Origin: Bradyrhizobium sp. SK17
GTDB lineage: Bacteria > Pseudomonadota > Alphaproteobacteria > Rhizobiales > Xanthobacteraceae
DNA length: 64,000 bases
Direction of reading: 5' to 3'
NCBI RefSeq assembly: GCF_002831585.1
Contig: NZ_CP025113.1
Location: 2,356,001-2,420,000, forward strand
The notes below the pieces were generated by a model. It ran no database searches. It was not told where the DNA came from and worked only from the letters and a program-made list of their open reading frames with translations. The position numbers and the translations under genes are program-made. Positions 9,887 to 18,714 of the stretch are shown piece after piece (position 1 is the first letter of the stretch; each line of letters starts with the position of its first letter).

Positions 9887-11284
9887 GGAGCAGTTCGGGG
9901 GGCGTACCAACGAAAGGGAGGCGGATGCTTCGCAGAAAGCGTTCCGCCGGGCGATCGTTCTGCGCGAGGAGGGACGCTTTGACGAAGCCGAGGCGTTGCT
10001 TCGTGATGCCGTCTCGCGGGATGCCGGCAATGCCGATTTGCACAACGCTCGTGGGGTCATGTTCGCCGCCACGGGACGCCACCTGGACGCCCTATGGTGT
10101 TATCGGGACGCGGCTGCGTGCAATCCAGCCGATCCGACGATCTGGACGAACCTTGGCAACGCGCTGACATGCTTGAAGCATTTGCGAACCGCCATTGGTT
10201 GTCATCGCCGCGCCTTGTCGCTCGCCCGGGAGGACGATGCGTTGCTGCATCACAATCTCGGCAATGCGCTTGCTGAAGCCTCCGACCATGCCGAGGCACT
10301 TGTTGCCTTTTCCCGTGCACTCGAGATCGAACCCTCAAGGCACGGCGCGAGATGGGATCGGGCTCGAAGCTACCTCTATCTCGCCAACTACCGTCAGGGC
10401 TTCTTGGACTATGAGGCGAGGACGGTCACCGGCCAATTGCCGGCCAGAGAGTTGCCGGGACAGGCTTGGGACCGCAGATCCTATGCAGGGAAGCGTCTTG
10501 TCCTCGTTGCCGAGCAAGGCTTTGGCGATGTCATTTGGGCGGCGCGATATCTGTCTAGGGTAAAGGCACTCGGCGGCGAGCTGATCGTCGAGTGCCCAGC
10601 TGAACTGATCCCGCTCCTGGACGCGCTCGGCGTTGCGGATCGCCTCGTCGTACGCGGCGCTACTCTCCCGGAGGGCGACTTCCATTGCTATTTTTGCAGT
10701 CTTCCGGGACTGTTTACCAAAGACAGCTCATCGATTCCGAGCGCGCCGTTCGTCAGGGCTCCAATCGATCGTGTGCGACGGTTTCACGAACTGATAAATC
10801 GGGCGCCGTCCCGCTTGAAAGTCGGGATCGTGTGGTCGGGGAGCGTGACGTTCAAGCGCAACCAGGAGCGAGCTCAATCGCTGTTGAAGTTTTTTCAGGC
10901 GTTTGCTCTGCCCGGCGTTCAGCTGTTCAGCTTGCAGAAGGGGCCACCTGAGCAGGAATTGCGTGCGCTGCCGCGAGGGGGCCCATCTTCGATCTTTCTC
11001 CCTTTATTGGCGATTTTGCCGACACGGCCGCGGCTCTTCAACATCTTGATCTGATCATCATGACCGATAGCGCGGTCGCGCACCTTGCGGGGAGCATGGG
11101 AAAACCCGTCTGGCTGCTGCTCGGGCACGTTGCTCATTGGCTGTGGTTACTCGATCGAACAGATAGTCCCTGGTATCCGTCGATGCGGCTCTTTCGGCCG
11201 CGAGGAGAGGGAGATTGGGACCATGTATTCGATGCCGCATCGGCTGCATTGATGAATGTTGTTGAAAATCCCGTTCTTGGCTGA
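9879..11284 (+). pseudogene. TPR-containing GT-B type glycosyltransferase, broken by one frameshift
   Basis: The start ATG at 9879 lies inside the stop region of the exoprotein gene (stop at 9884-9886), indicating translational coupling. N-terminal TPR-like helices cover about residues 10-165 (ARGVMFAATGRHLDALWCYRDA, NLGNALAEASDHAEALVAFSRALE). A GT-B type domain follows, with LVAEQGFGDVIWAARYL, KVGIVWSGS and, after the shift, MTDSAVAHLAGSMGKPVWLLLG. The frame breaks after LPRGGP. One extra G in the run 10977-10981 restores RGGPIFDLSPFIGDFADTAA, which aligns with the intact paralogue at 24905-26308, and gives 468 residues against 467. This is either a real null allele or a sequencing error. 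The likely role is glycosylation of the coupled exoprotein, inferred by analogy with TPR glycosyltransferases that modify adhesins. Confidence 0.85.
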
Positions 11285-11364
11285 GAGCGCGATCGCTCGG
11301 TGCCAGATCCCGTGCTCCCCTGCTTTTTGTCACCCGCTGCTGATATTGGGTTGGATTTCCGCGA

Positions 11365-13020
11365 ATGACCATGGCTGCCGCCAGCGAGAACCGTGATCTC
11401 AGGCTGAAGCTGGACGAGCTTCGTCAGAGCATTCGCGAACTCGGCATTCATCAGGGCGACGAGCTGATGATCAGCTCGAACGGCGGGACGCAGCGATGGC
11501 TGATTGATCTGCGGGCCGTCTTCCTTCGCCGTGACAATCTCTGGAGATTCGCCTTTCTGTTCTGGGCGATATACGGCAATCGCGGCCGTTTTCAGCTGGC
11601 GGCGATGGAGACAGCGGCTATCCCGCTATTGAGCACTCTGCTTCTGACGGCGCCTCCGCAGCATGCGGGCATCAACGGCGTCATTTTGAGGAAGGACCGC
11701 AAACCTACCGGGCTCGGTCGTTCCCTGGAAGGGAAGCTGACCACGGATCCCGTCATCCTGATCGATGATATTCTGAATTCTGCGACATCGGCCGAGAAGG
11801 CCCGCTCGATCGTCGCGGCCCATGGCGGACGGGTATCGGAAATGGCCGTCGTGATCGATTATCGATCGCGAAGAGGCCTTGCCTGGCGGGCTACCAACCA
11901 TATCGACGTGCGAGCATTATTTTCCTTATCGGAGTTCGGCCTCTCGCTGGAAAATGATTCCCCTCCACCGCGGCAGCAATATCGTAAGCTTTGGCAAACG
12001 GACATCCCCGGCGGTTTCCCCTACCATGTCGTACCCAAGTCAGCGCCCGTACTCGTCGGTGACATGATCTTTAGGGGGGCGGACTCGGCGAAGTTGCACG
12101 CCTTCAGTGCCGGATCAGGTGATGTCCTGTGGGAGTTCCAGGCGACCGGCGCCACCAAGCCGGGAAACAAGGGAATCTGGTCGACCCCTGCTATCAACCA
12201 AGAGCGCGTCTACTTTGGTGCCTACAACGGCGTTGCCTATTGCCTTGATGCGGCGACAGGCCAACCGATATGGAGCCAGTCGCTCTGCGAATGGATTGGG
12301 GCTTCGCCGCTCGTGATACCAAAGCACGGGCTTGCGTATTTCGGGCTGGAGTTTGCAAGACCGTGGGCGCAAGGAGCGCTCTGTGCCCTGGATCTGGCCA
12401 CCGGGGAAAAAGTATGGGAGCGGCTGGTTCAAAAGCTTCAACACGGATCGCCCGCTTATTGGGAAGGCGGTGATCTGATCATCTGGGGGAGCGCCGATCA
12501 CGACATGTTGGCGCTGGAGCCAAGGAGCGGCAAGGTGGTCTGGAGCATGAAGACCGGACGGTCGGTGAAGTATGCACCGACAATCGATGAGGCTCGCGGG
12601 ATTGCTGCGTTTGCCTCCTTTGACAAACACATCTACGTGCTTGATCTGAAATCGGGTCGCAAGCTCGGTGCCTGGGAGACTGGCGACATCTGTTACACCA
12701 CCCCCCTGATTGTCGGTAGTCGGTTGTTTTGCGGATCCGGCGATCGGAAGTTGTACGTTATTGATCTGGACACGATGAAGGTTCTGAAGACGATCGAGTG
12801 CGGCGGGAGAGTGTATTCATCGCCGCAGCGGATCGGGAATCGGGTGATATTCGGGACGGCTGGCGGTCGGGTGTACGAGATTGATATTACGAGCTTGGAG
12901 GTTGCCGGCTTGTTGCAACTTCCCGACGCGATCACGAATGCTGTCGCTATCTCGGCGGATGAAAGCCGGATTTATGTTTCAACCGCTATGAATAGCATGC
13001 TCGCCTATGAGCGCTTGTAG
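11365..13020 (+). CDS. Phosphoribosyltransferase-like domain fused to PQQ-type beta-propeller
   Basis: 551 residues, 80 bp after the glycosyltransferase and on the same strand, so probably co-transcribed. The N-terminal half (about residues 10-195) looks like an orotate-phosphoribosyltransferase fold: VILRKDRKPTGLGRSLEGKL is followed by a PRPP-type loop VILIDDILNSATSAEKA. The C-terminal half (about 205-551) is a run of PQQ-binding-like or YncE-like propeller blades (GDVLWEFQATG, VYFGAYNGVAYCLDAATGQPIW, GKVVWSMKTG, DRKLYVIDLDTMKVLKTIE). No signal peptide is visible, which is unusual because PQQ-like propellers are mostly exported. I do not know a characterised protein with this architecture; the substrate is unknown. 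Confidence 0.75.
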   Translation: MTMAAASENRDLRLKLDELRQSIRELGIHQGDELMISSNGGTQRWLIDLRAVFLRRDNLWRFAFLFWAIYGNRGRFQLAAMETAAIPLLSTLLLTAPPQHAGINGVILRKDRKPTGLGRSLEGKLTTDPVILIDDILNSATSAEKARSIVAAHGGRVSEMAVVIDYRSRRGLAWRATNHIDVRALFSLSEFGLSLENDSPPPRQQYRKLWQTDIPGGFPYHVVPKSAPVLVGDMIFRGADSAKLHAFSAGSGDVLWEFQATGATKPGNKGIWSTPAINQERVYFGAYNGVAYCLDAATGQPIWSQSLCEWIGASPLVIPKHGLAYFGLEFARPWAQGALCALDLATGEKVWERLVQKLQHGSPAYWEGGDLIIWGSADHDMLALEPRSGKVVWSMKTGRSVKYAPTIDEARGIAAFASFDKHIYVLDLKSGRKLGAWETGDICYTTPLIVGSRLFCGSGDRKLYVIDLDTMKVLKTIECGGRVYSSPQRIGNRVIFGTAGGRVYEIDITSLEVAGLLQLPDAITNAVAISADESRIYVSTAMNSMLAYERL

Positions 13021-13398
13021 TGCATGGTCGGCGCAGCGCGACTGTGCTTTCAATGTTTCGTAGAGGGCTGCAAGCGAACCATCCGTGCGGTTCGATTTCA
13101 AGTTCGGCATCGGTGCGGACCGATGATGTCTATGGGCCCGACATGCACTTAAATTCGTCATCGACCTCCGTAATCCGTTGAAATGGCAGAAAATACGAAT
13201 TCCCTCCGAGCGCACAATAAGCCCACAATCTGTTCACGTCGTCAGGACGGACTCCAAGGTGGTCAGGACACCTCTGGCGCTTGGCGTAGAGCGGCAAGTT
13301 TCGCCGAGACCATTGCGCGAGCTCTGGAAGATTGCATGCAGATGGGTTTTCCCTCTGAGCGCATCGCTGACCCACAATCCGCTCACGTCCGGCTCGCT
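13021..13398. other. Intergenic stretch, no supported gene
   Basis: No reading frame here looks like a real protein. Two imperfect copies of a segment of about 40 bp occur near 13200 and 13348 (TCCCTC(C/T)GAGCGCA...CCACAATC(T/C)GYTCACGTC). In two different frames they encode similar peptides (PSERTISPQSVHV and PSERIADPQSAHV), which could be a coding relic. The segment separates convergent genes. Confidence 0.4.
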
Positions 13399-14553
13399 TC
13401 ACTCGACAATTGGCAGACCGTTGAACGTGCTGCCGCTGAACAGGGGCGCCAGGTTTTCCGGTTTATAGGGCCCCATGCTGCAAATGCCTTTGGCGTCGTC
13501 CGAACAGATCTGCGCCGAGCGCGAGTAGCGGGTCAGAACGCTGCGGTGGACACCCTCGTTGATGGTGGTGGTCGGCTTGCCGTTCTCATCGAGCGCGCAA
13601 TAAAGGCTTTCGTTGAACTTGACCGGGCATTTCTTCATTCCGACGTCGCGGATGGTCGGATGGTAACGGTCCAGAGCGAAGAGGCCGGAAGAGGAGTCAT
13701 GTGAGGGCGCCGTTGGGTCGAGCATGGTGGCGTCGGGCAGGCAGGTCCAGTCTAAAGCGAGGCCAATTGCTTCGGCCTGCTTGGCCATCCAAACCAGCGG
13801 AATGTCGGCAAGGGTGCGTGTGTTGTAACCGCCGCCGACGTCGGAGTGCGCGCCGGCGAACCAGACCTGTTGAATCGCGGCACCTGCGGGGACCTCGCCG
13901 GTCCAGAACGTGGGCGTGAAGTCGTGCCGGTGCTCATCGATGGCGAGTGCATGCACGGCGTGCTTCACGAACGGCGACGGGGTCGTGTCGTGAAACGCGA
14001 ACTTCTCCTTGTTGCTGGCCGCCAGAAGGCTGCCGGGAATGCCGAGGCTCCCAACTGTGTCCCAGACCCCGAGAAAGGTTATGCAGGGATCCTGATGCGA
14101 CTGCACCCTGTCGTTCTTGTACAATTCGGTAAAGGCCGCGGGCGAGTGCGGCTTCGGGCTGCGATAGTATTTCCAGGCGTTGGGCAGGGCGCCCAGCGAC
14201 TGGCGAAACAGAATACCGCAAGCGGTGATCAGGCCGGCAAGGCTGCGAGCGGTGAATGCACCGCGCGAGAATCCGAAAAGATAGATCTCGTCGCCGGGCA
14301 GATAGTTCTGCGCGATGAATTGATAGGCGGAGCGGATGTTGTCATCGACGCCGACGCCGGTGGCGCCTTCGATCCAACTCTCGAGCTTCAGGCCTGTCGT
14401 TCCTACGCCACGCAAATAGAGGACGATCTGCAACGTGCCGCCGGTCTGTTGGGAGCCGTGGATTGACCGCGCGAGAAGCGCGACGTTCGTGTCATCGGTC
14501 TGGGTGTCGTCCGAATTCCAGGTGCCATCACAGCAGACGATAATACGTTTCAT
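13399..14553 (-). CDS. DUF2235 domain alpha/beta-hydrolase-like protein
   Basis: 384 residues starting MKRIIVCCDGTWN, the signature start of DUF2235 (uncharacterised alpha/beta-hydrolase domain). The probable nucleophile elbow is GFSRGAFTARSLAGL near residue 97. An acidic GxWDTVGSLG segment follows near residue 168, then an AGAHSDVGGGY block near 235 that carries the conserved His and Asp. DUF2235 proteins include phospholipase-type type VI effectors, but no T6SS gene, immunity protein or signal peptide is visible here. It is convergent with the propeller gene. The biochemical activity is unproven. Confidence 0.85.
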   Translation of the reverse strand: MKRIIVCCDGTWNSDDTQTDDTNVALLARSIHGSQQTGGTLQIVLYLRGVGTTGLKLESWIEGATGVGVDDNIRSAYQFIAQNYLPGDEIYLFGFSRGAFTARSLAGLITACGILFRQSLGALPNAWKYYRSPKPHSPAAFTELYKNDRVQSHQDPCITFLGVWDTVGSLGIPGSLLAASNKEKFAFHDTTPSPFVKHAVHALAIDEHRHDFTPTFWTGEVPAGAAIQQVWFAGAHSDVGGGYNTRTLADIPLVWMAKQAEAIGLALDWTCLPDATMLDPTAPSHDSSSGLFALDRYHPTIRDVGMKKCPVKFNESLYCALDENGKPTTTINEGVHRSVLTRYSRSAQICSDDAKGICSMGPYKPENLAPLFSGSTFNGLPIVE

Positions 14554-14922
14554 CGTTGGATCTCATTGTCCTAGATTAGGAAGGTCGGCTTTCCGGCCAA
14601 CGGCACCGCTTTGGTCGCCGGTCCCGAAGATGATGAAGAACGGGAGTCCGTTCCCGCCATGGCTGCACCGCAAATCAATGGGGCTAAACAAGACGCAGCG
14701 CAAATTGATGCTCAAGTATGGACGGTAACGTTAAGCCGTCTTTTCCGGGACTGCAAGGAAGATTGTAACTCGTTTCGGGTACAACCAACGCCTAAGTAAC
14801 GCCTGGCCCGGGCTATCGCCCCCAGGACCCGCGAGCGCAGCCGAAGCTGGATGGTTCGGAGGTGCCGGTCCTCCAGCTCAATGCCTGCGTCGTCACGTCC
14901 GGGTCACTGTCGGGTCCAGCCA
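14554..14922. other. Intergenic stretch without a supported gene
   Basis: Only short overlapping frames with no family resemblance are present. The segment holds the upstream region of the DUF2235 gene and, on the minus strand, the end of the dinB remnant. Confidence 0.4.
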
Positions 14923-15360
14923 TCACGGCGCGCATCCGAACACGAGACTGTTTCGGATGTCCTGGAAGTGCTGAGCTGGTTCGATTCGAACTCCGAAATC
15001 CAGCTGCGAGTCCGTATCGCTCTCGCTCTGCAGGGACGAGAGCGATACGCCGAGCAGGCGCACCGCCTTCGGCAAAGGCATGGCGTCCTCAAGCAGGCCG
15101 ATCGCCAGCTGCGCGAGATCTTCGCGGTTCGCGATAGCCGTAGATACCGATCGGCTGCGCGTGATGATTTCGAAGTCGGCGAACTTCACTTTGAGCGTCA
15201 TTGTTCGCCCTCGGTCCCAGTCGTCTCGCAGTGTCGCCAGACCTTGTCGATCAGGGCTGAAGCTCTGCGACCATTGCGGCGAGCTCTGTCAGGTCCGCAA
15301 AGAACGTATTCTCGGCGCCGACGGACTTGCGGATGCGATTGGCTATCGTCGTTTCGACAA
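14923..15360 (-). pseudogene. dinB: DNA polymerase IV (dinB) 3' fragment, multiply frameshifted
   Basis: Read on the minus strand in three different frames, this is the thumb and little-finger end of a Y-family polymerase: TIANRIRKSVGAENTFFADLTELAAMVAELQP, then LIDKVWRHCETTGTEGE, then MTLKVKFADFEIITRSRS and LPKAVRLLGVSLSSL. The order and spacing match DinB, but stops and shifts separate the pieces and the catalytic palm is absent. It cannot make a polymerase. It abuts the nuclease fragment directly, so a deletion or recombination joined two unrelated genes. Confidence 0.75.
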
Positions 15361-15527
15361 AGCTGATCGCTCTCGGGCGCGTCTATCGCCCACAAGCGAA
15401 TCCGTTTGCCGTGGATCTCGATTGTGTCGCCGTCGATCACGCCGGCGCGCCCCGCGATCTCTTCAGCGTTTGCCGGTTCGATAGCAAGTAGCGCGGCGGC
15501 GACGAGGAAAGTACGTACTGTATTCAT
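15361..15527 (-). pseudogene. Staphylococcal-nuclease-like (thermonuclease) 5' fragment
   Basis: From ATG at 15527 it encodes a signal peptide (MNTVRTFLVAAALLAIEPANA) and the start of an SNase domain, IAGRAGVIDGDTIEIHGKRIRLWAIDAPESDQLC. Asp and Arg of the DGDT and RIRLWAIDAPE motifs are present. The match ends after CRNDDS, where dinB-like sequence begins. The rest of the SNase domain with the second catalytic region is missing, so the gene is a remnant. Confidence 0.75.
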
Positions 15528-15663
15528 GGGCCCCGAAACGGAGATATCAAGCGTAGTTGCGCCATTCCGCATCAAGCGGAATTTTCCGGCTCGCCGCCAC
15601 TGGGTCTCTTTTGAACTCAAATCATCGGGCGCCTGTATTCCAGCTAGATCGATGCGGATTGTT

Positions 15664-15969
15664 CTAGCTGATCAGATCCGAGATTGCCGTAACGATAGCT
15701 GGAGTCCAAACGGCATAGCTCGAAGTTGTGAGGTGGACGTCATTTGGAAGTCTGGCTCCAGAGGGGACGTTAACCTCTAAGAAACGTACGCCTTCACTTT
15801 CGGCGGCCGCTCTAATTTCGGCGTTCTTTTCCGCGGCGCTCGCCCGAGGCGTCACGCCGATGGCTAGCAACATTGCGGACGTGCCCTTCAATTTTTGCAG
15901 TAGGGAGCGGTAGCGACTGCTGATCGTCCCCGCAGCGTTGTTCGTGCCAAGCTCCACGACGATGACAGA
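15664..15969 (-). pseudogene. SGNH/GDSL hydrolase C-terminal fragment cut by the IS element
   Basis: The minus frame is open up to the IS end and reads VIVVELGTNNAAG near its beginning and DVHLTTSSYAVWTPAIV near its end. The latter corresponds to the block with the catalytic Asp-x-x-His of SGNH hydrolases. The block I Ser region is missing, and no matching 5' part is visible on the far side of the IS (17214 onward). The IS or a linked deletion therefore removed it. Confidence 0.65.
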
Positions 15970-15999
15970 TGAGCTGCTGCCGGTTTGATGGACACCCGC

Positions 16000-16866
16000 T
16001 TAAGCTAATCCCACCTTGCGCTCGAACTCAACCGGGCTGAGATAGCCGATGGTCGAGTGCCTGCGGGTCGTGTTGTAAAATCGTTCGATGTAGTCGAACA
16101 CATCGGCGCGTGCCTCATCTCTGGTTCGATAAATCTTGTTGGCCGTACGCTCGGTCTTGAACGAGGAGAAGAAGCTCTCCATCGCCGCGTTGTCCCAGAC
16201 GTTGCCGGAGCGGCTCATGCTGCAAACGATGCCTTGGTCGGCCATCAGGCGCTGGAACTGCTCGCTGGTGTACTGGCTGCCCTGGTCGGAGTGATGCAAC
16301 AGCGCATCCGGCTTGCCGCGCCGCCAGACGGCCATCAACAATGCGTCCGTCACGAGCTGTGCCGTCATGGCGGCACTCATCGACCAGCCCACCACGCGGC
16401 GTGAGAACAGGTCGATCACCGCTGCGACATAGAGCCAGCCTTCGGCCGTCCAGAGATAGGTGAAGTCGGCGATCCACCTCTGGTTCGGCCGCTCGGCGGC
16501 GAACTGCCGGTCAAGGAGGTTCGCCGGTACGGTCTCGATCTGTCGATCGCCGCTGTCCTTCGGTAAGCGCCGACGTCGCGGCCGCGCCCGCAAGCCTTGC
16601 AGGCGCATCAGCCGCTCAATCCGGTGCAGGCCGCAATCCGCCCCGTCGGCGAGCAGGTCACGCCACACCCGGCGTGCGCCATAGGTGCGGTAGCTGGCGG
16701 CGAAGCTGGCCTTGACCTTGCCGCCGAGCTCCTCGTCGCTGCGAGATCTGGCGCTGGGAGAGCGGTTCAGCCAGGCATGGAAGCCCGACCGCGACACTCC
16801 CAGCGCATCGCATAGCCATGCCACCGGCCAGATCGCCCGGTGCTTCGCGACGAAGGCGAACTTCAT
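16000..16866 (-). CDS. IS3-family transposase OrfB (DDE catalytic part)
   Basis: 288 residues. It contains an HTH_21-like N-terminal region (SFAASYRTYGARRVWRDL) and an rve integrase core with the DDE triad: Asp in WIADFTYLWT (about residue 134), Asp in HHSDQGSQYTS (about 197) and Glu in NAAMESFFSSFK (about 233). The end YLSPVEFE is typical of the family. It overlaps orfA by four bases and lies in the -1 frame, so the active enzyme is expected as an OrfAB fusion. It appears intact. Confidence 0.95.
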   Translation of the reverse strand: MKFAFVAKHRAIWPVAWLCDALGVSRSGFHAWLNRSPSARSRSDEELGGKVKASFAASYRTYGARRVWRDLLADGADCGLHRIERLMRLQGLRARPRRRRLPKDSGDRQIETVPANLLDRQFAAERPNQRWIADFTYLWTAEGWLYVAAVIDLFSRRVVGWSMSAAMTAQLVTDALLMAVWRRGKPDALLHHSDQGSQYTSEQFQRLMADQGIVCSMSRSGNVWDNAAMESFFSSFKTERTANKIYRTRDEARADVFDYIERFYNTTRRHSTIGYLSPVEFERKVGLA

Positions 16867-17153
16867 GTCGCTTCCTTCGCGAAGTAGGCTGCGGCCTTTT
16901 TTAGGATATCCCGCTCGGCCTTCAGCTTGGCGACCTCACGGCGCAGCCGCTCGATCTCCTGCTGCTCCGGCTTCATCTGCCCGTGGCCGGGAAAGGCTTG
17001 CGCCGGGTTGGAGCCCAACTCCTTCACCCATTTGCGGAGAACATTCTCATGAACATCCAGGTCACGGCCAGCTTGCGCCACCGACACCCCACGTTCCCGC
17101 ACCAGCTTGACCGCCTCGACCTTGAACTCGCGGCTGAACTTTCGTCTTTTCAT
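16863..17153 (-). CDS. IS3-family transposase OrfA (HTH and leucine zipper)
   Basis: 96 residues from MKRRKFSREFKVEAVKLV. I chose this ATG over one 45 bp upstream because it is the family-typical start. It holds an HTH_Tnp_1 domain (residues 3-50) and a coiled coil (EQQEIERLRREVAKLKAERDILKKA) used for multimerisation. It recognises the IS ends and is fused to OrfB by -1 frameshifting. Confidence 0.95.
   Translation of the reverse strand: MKRRKFSREFKVEAVKLVRERGVSVAQAGRDLDVHENVLRKWVKELGSNPAQAFPGHGQMKPEQQEIERLRREVAKLKAERDILKKAAAYFAKEAT
16896..16902 (-). promoter_or_regulatory. Programmed -1 ribosomal frameshift site (A AAA AAG)
   Basis: On the minus strand the orfA codons read CTA AAA AAG, giving the canonical slippery heptamer A_AAA_AAG in the correct phase near the end of orfA. 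orfB lies in the -1 frame. This is the standard IS3-family arrangement for producing OrfAB transposase. Confidence 0.85.
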
Positions 17154-17213
17154 CGCCACCTCCGGCTTCATGAAACACCTAATCTCGGTGTCCATCAAAC
17201 CGGCCGCAGCTCA

Positions 17214-17719
17214 GTCGAAGGTGTGATGACCAAAATGAGTGATGCCCAGTAACCAACGTCCGTCGTCATCCTCCGCCATCGCCCAACTATCACTCATCGC
17301 ACTGCGATTGCCTGTTCATGTTCAGGACGACGACGAGATGCCTTGTCTGGCGTCCGATGTTATCCGCAAGTCTGCCCTGTCGCTCGGCATCCCCCAATGG
17401 AAGGTGGCTGCCGGGTCCTCTATCTGAGGCAGCGTCTGGAAAATGCACGAGCCTGATGGTGCGGCTTCCAGACAACTACAAACTGTAAGGGCGGTCCTTC
17501 CAGTAGCATGCGAATTCACACTGGTTTAGGGAGGTACCGCGGGCGGCATCCAGTCGCTTCGAAATCTCGAGAGAGCAAAATGCTCTCGCTTGTGTGTCGA
17601 ACCGCGAAGGTTGCTTCTCGCCCGTAAAGTCTCGGGTTGGGCCGATTCGATTTCGCGTGATGGTATAAATCAGAGGTTGAATTCCGTCGCGGACTAGTTC
17701 AGCATGAATCGCAGTTGGA
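17214..17719. other. Flank of the IS, no supported gene
   Basis: A short minus-strand frame at 17212-17292 (MSDSWAMAEDDDGRWLLGIT) runs into the IS end and may be the start of a truncated gene, but no family is recognised. The rest probably holds the promoter of the module 2 operon; no convincing -35/-10 pair was identified. Confidence 0.35.
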
Positions 17720-18714
17720 ATGCCCTTGGAAGTTGAAATGCCTTGCTGGCGGCTGTTGTGTGATATTCGTGCTCGACCGCTCGGCGGCACGAGGGCTGAC
17801 AGCAAGTGGAAAAGCAGACCGTTTGGTCTCAAAGGATGCAGACCCAGTCTGCACAGTGAACGAGTCGATAGGACGACCAAGCGAATCCTCGACTTAAGAA
17901 TATTCCTGCTGTGCGTCTGGACAATTTTAGCCGCGTTTTATCCACCTTCCGCTGATGCGAAGGACGAATTTCGCTTCGACCCAGGCAAATGCAAGCAGGC
18001 CGGGGTCAGCGATCTGTACATCGCGCTGGGAGACATTGTTGTCCACTTGCCGTGGTCGAGCAGAGCCAGCTACTTCCTCAATAGCATTCCGCCTGCAGAG
18101 CAGAGGATGCCGCCCGACGCCTCCGAGCAATCTGGATGCGAGAGCAATCCACTACAGGTCTGGATGTTCGGTTCCCTCAGCGGAGTGCTCTGGAGGGGGG
18201 CCGAAGCGGAGCCAGGAGTGGCAGTGACGTTGTACTGGAATTGGCGTCCACAGTCGAACGCGGACGATGACAAATCGGAATGGCGCGGGAAGATCTAGGA
18301 CTTCATGCTCTTCGCGGTGTCTGCGCTAAAGCGACGACCATCGAAGTTCTGCCGAATGGATTGAAGGCTTGTCGAATCAAGCCGAGTAATCCTCCCGAAG
18401 CCCGCGTTGAAGATTGGGCGGCCACGTTTAGCTCGGATCCCAGACAATACGCTACGCCTTTGGGGCGTCCGTTCGTCGTTGATTGTGGCCCGGGAATTTT
18501 CAGTACGCGCATAGGCGACTGTGAAGTGAATTACGCGGCCACCCCCGCTTTGGGCATCTCCTATAAATTCAATCCTTATCATGGCGCTAAACCGCTCTCG
18601 ATCGATGCGGTCATTGGCTTTGACAGGAATCTACGACAGCGCCTCGGTGAGGCGACTGTTCACGAATACAAGTGGCCGGGGCCGCTGCTAACCAGGCATG
18701 GGAGTGATCAGTAA
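17720..18714 (+). pseudogene. Cysteine-rich secreted protein, first gene of module 2 (frameshifted)
   Basis: Two frames, 17720-18298 and 18280-18714, form one protein. Adding one G to the GGG at 18287-18289 gives SEWRGEDLGLHALRGVCAKA and a single frame of about 331 residues. A hydrophobic export segment (LRIFLLCVWTILAAFYPPSADA) precedes the mature part. The real start is uncertain, because no good ATG lies just before this segment. At least six cysteines are spread through the mature part (GKCKQ, SGCESN, GVCAKA, KACRI, VDCGPG, GDCEVN), suggesting disulfides in the periplasm or outside. Its TAA overlaps the ATG of the giant exoprotein gene (TAATG at 18712-18716), so the two are translationally coupled. 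The family is not recognised. Confidence 0.6.

Larger units (their letters stand above)
15970..17213 (-). mobile_element. IS3-family insertion sequence, 1244 bp, apparently complete
   Basis: The ends are 27-bp inverted repeats with one mismatch. The left end starts TGAGCTGCTGCCGG (15970-15996) and the right end finishes CCGGCCGCAGCTCA (17187-17213), giving TG...CA termini. Inside are orfA and orfB on the minus strand with a programmed frameshift site. The bases flanking the ends (GACAGA and GTCGAA) show no target-site duplication. This suggests a rearrangement after insertion, in line with the truncated hydrolase on the left. Confidence 0.9.

Noticed and set aside
13183..13704. A 173-residue rightward gene overlapping the DUF2235 gene
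   Set aside because: Most of it is antisense to the DUF2235 coding region, and its own product has no coherent motif.
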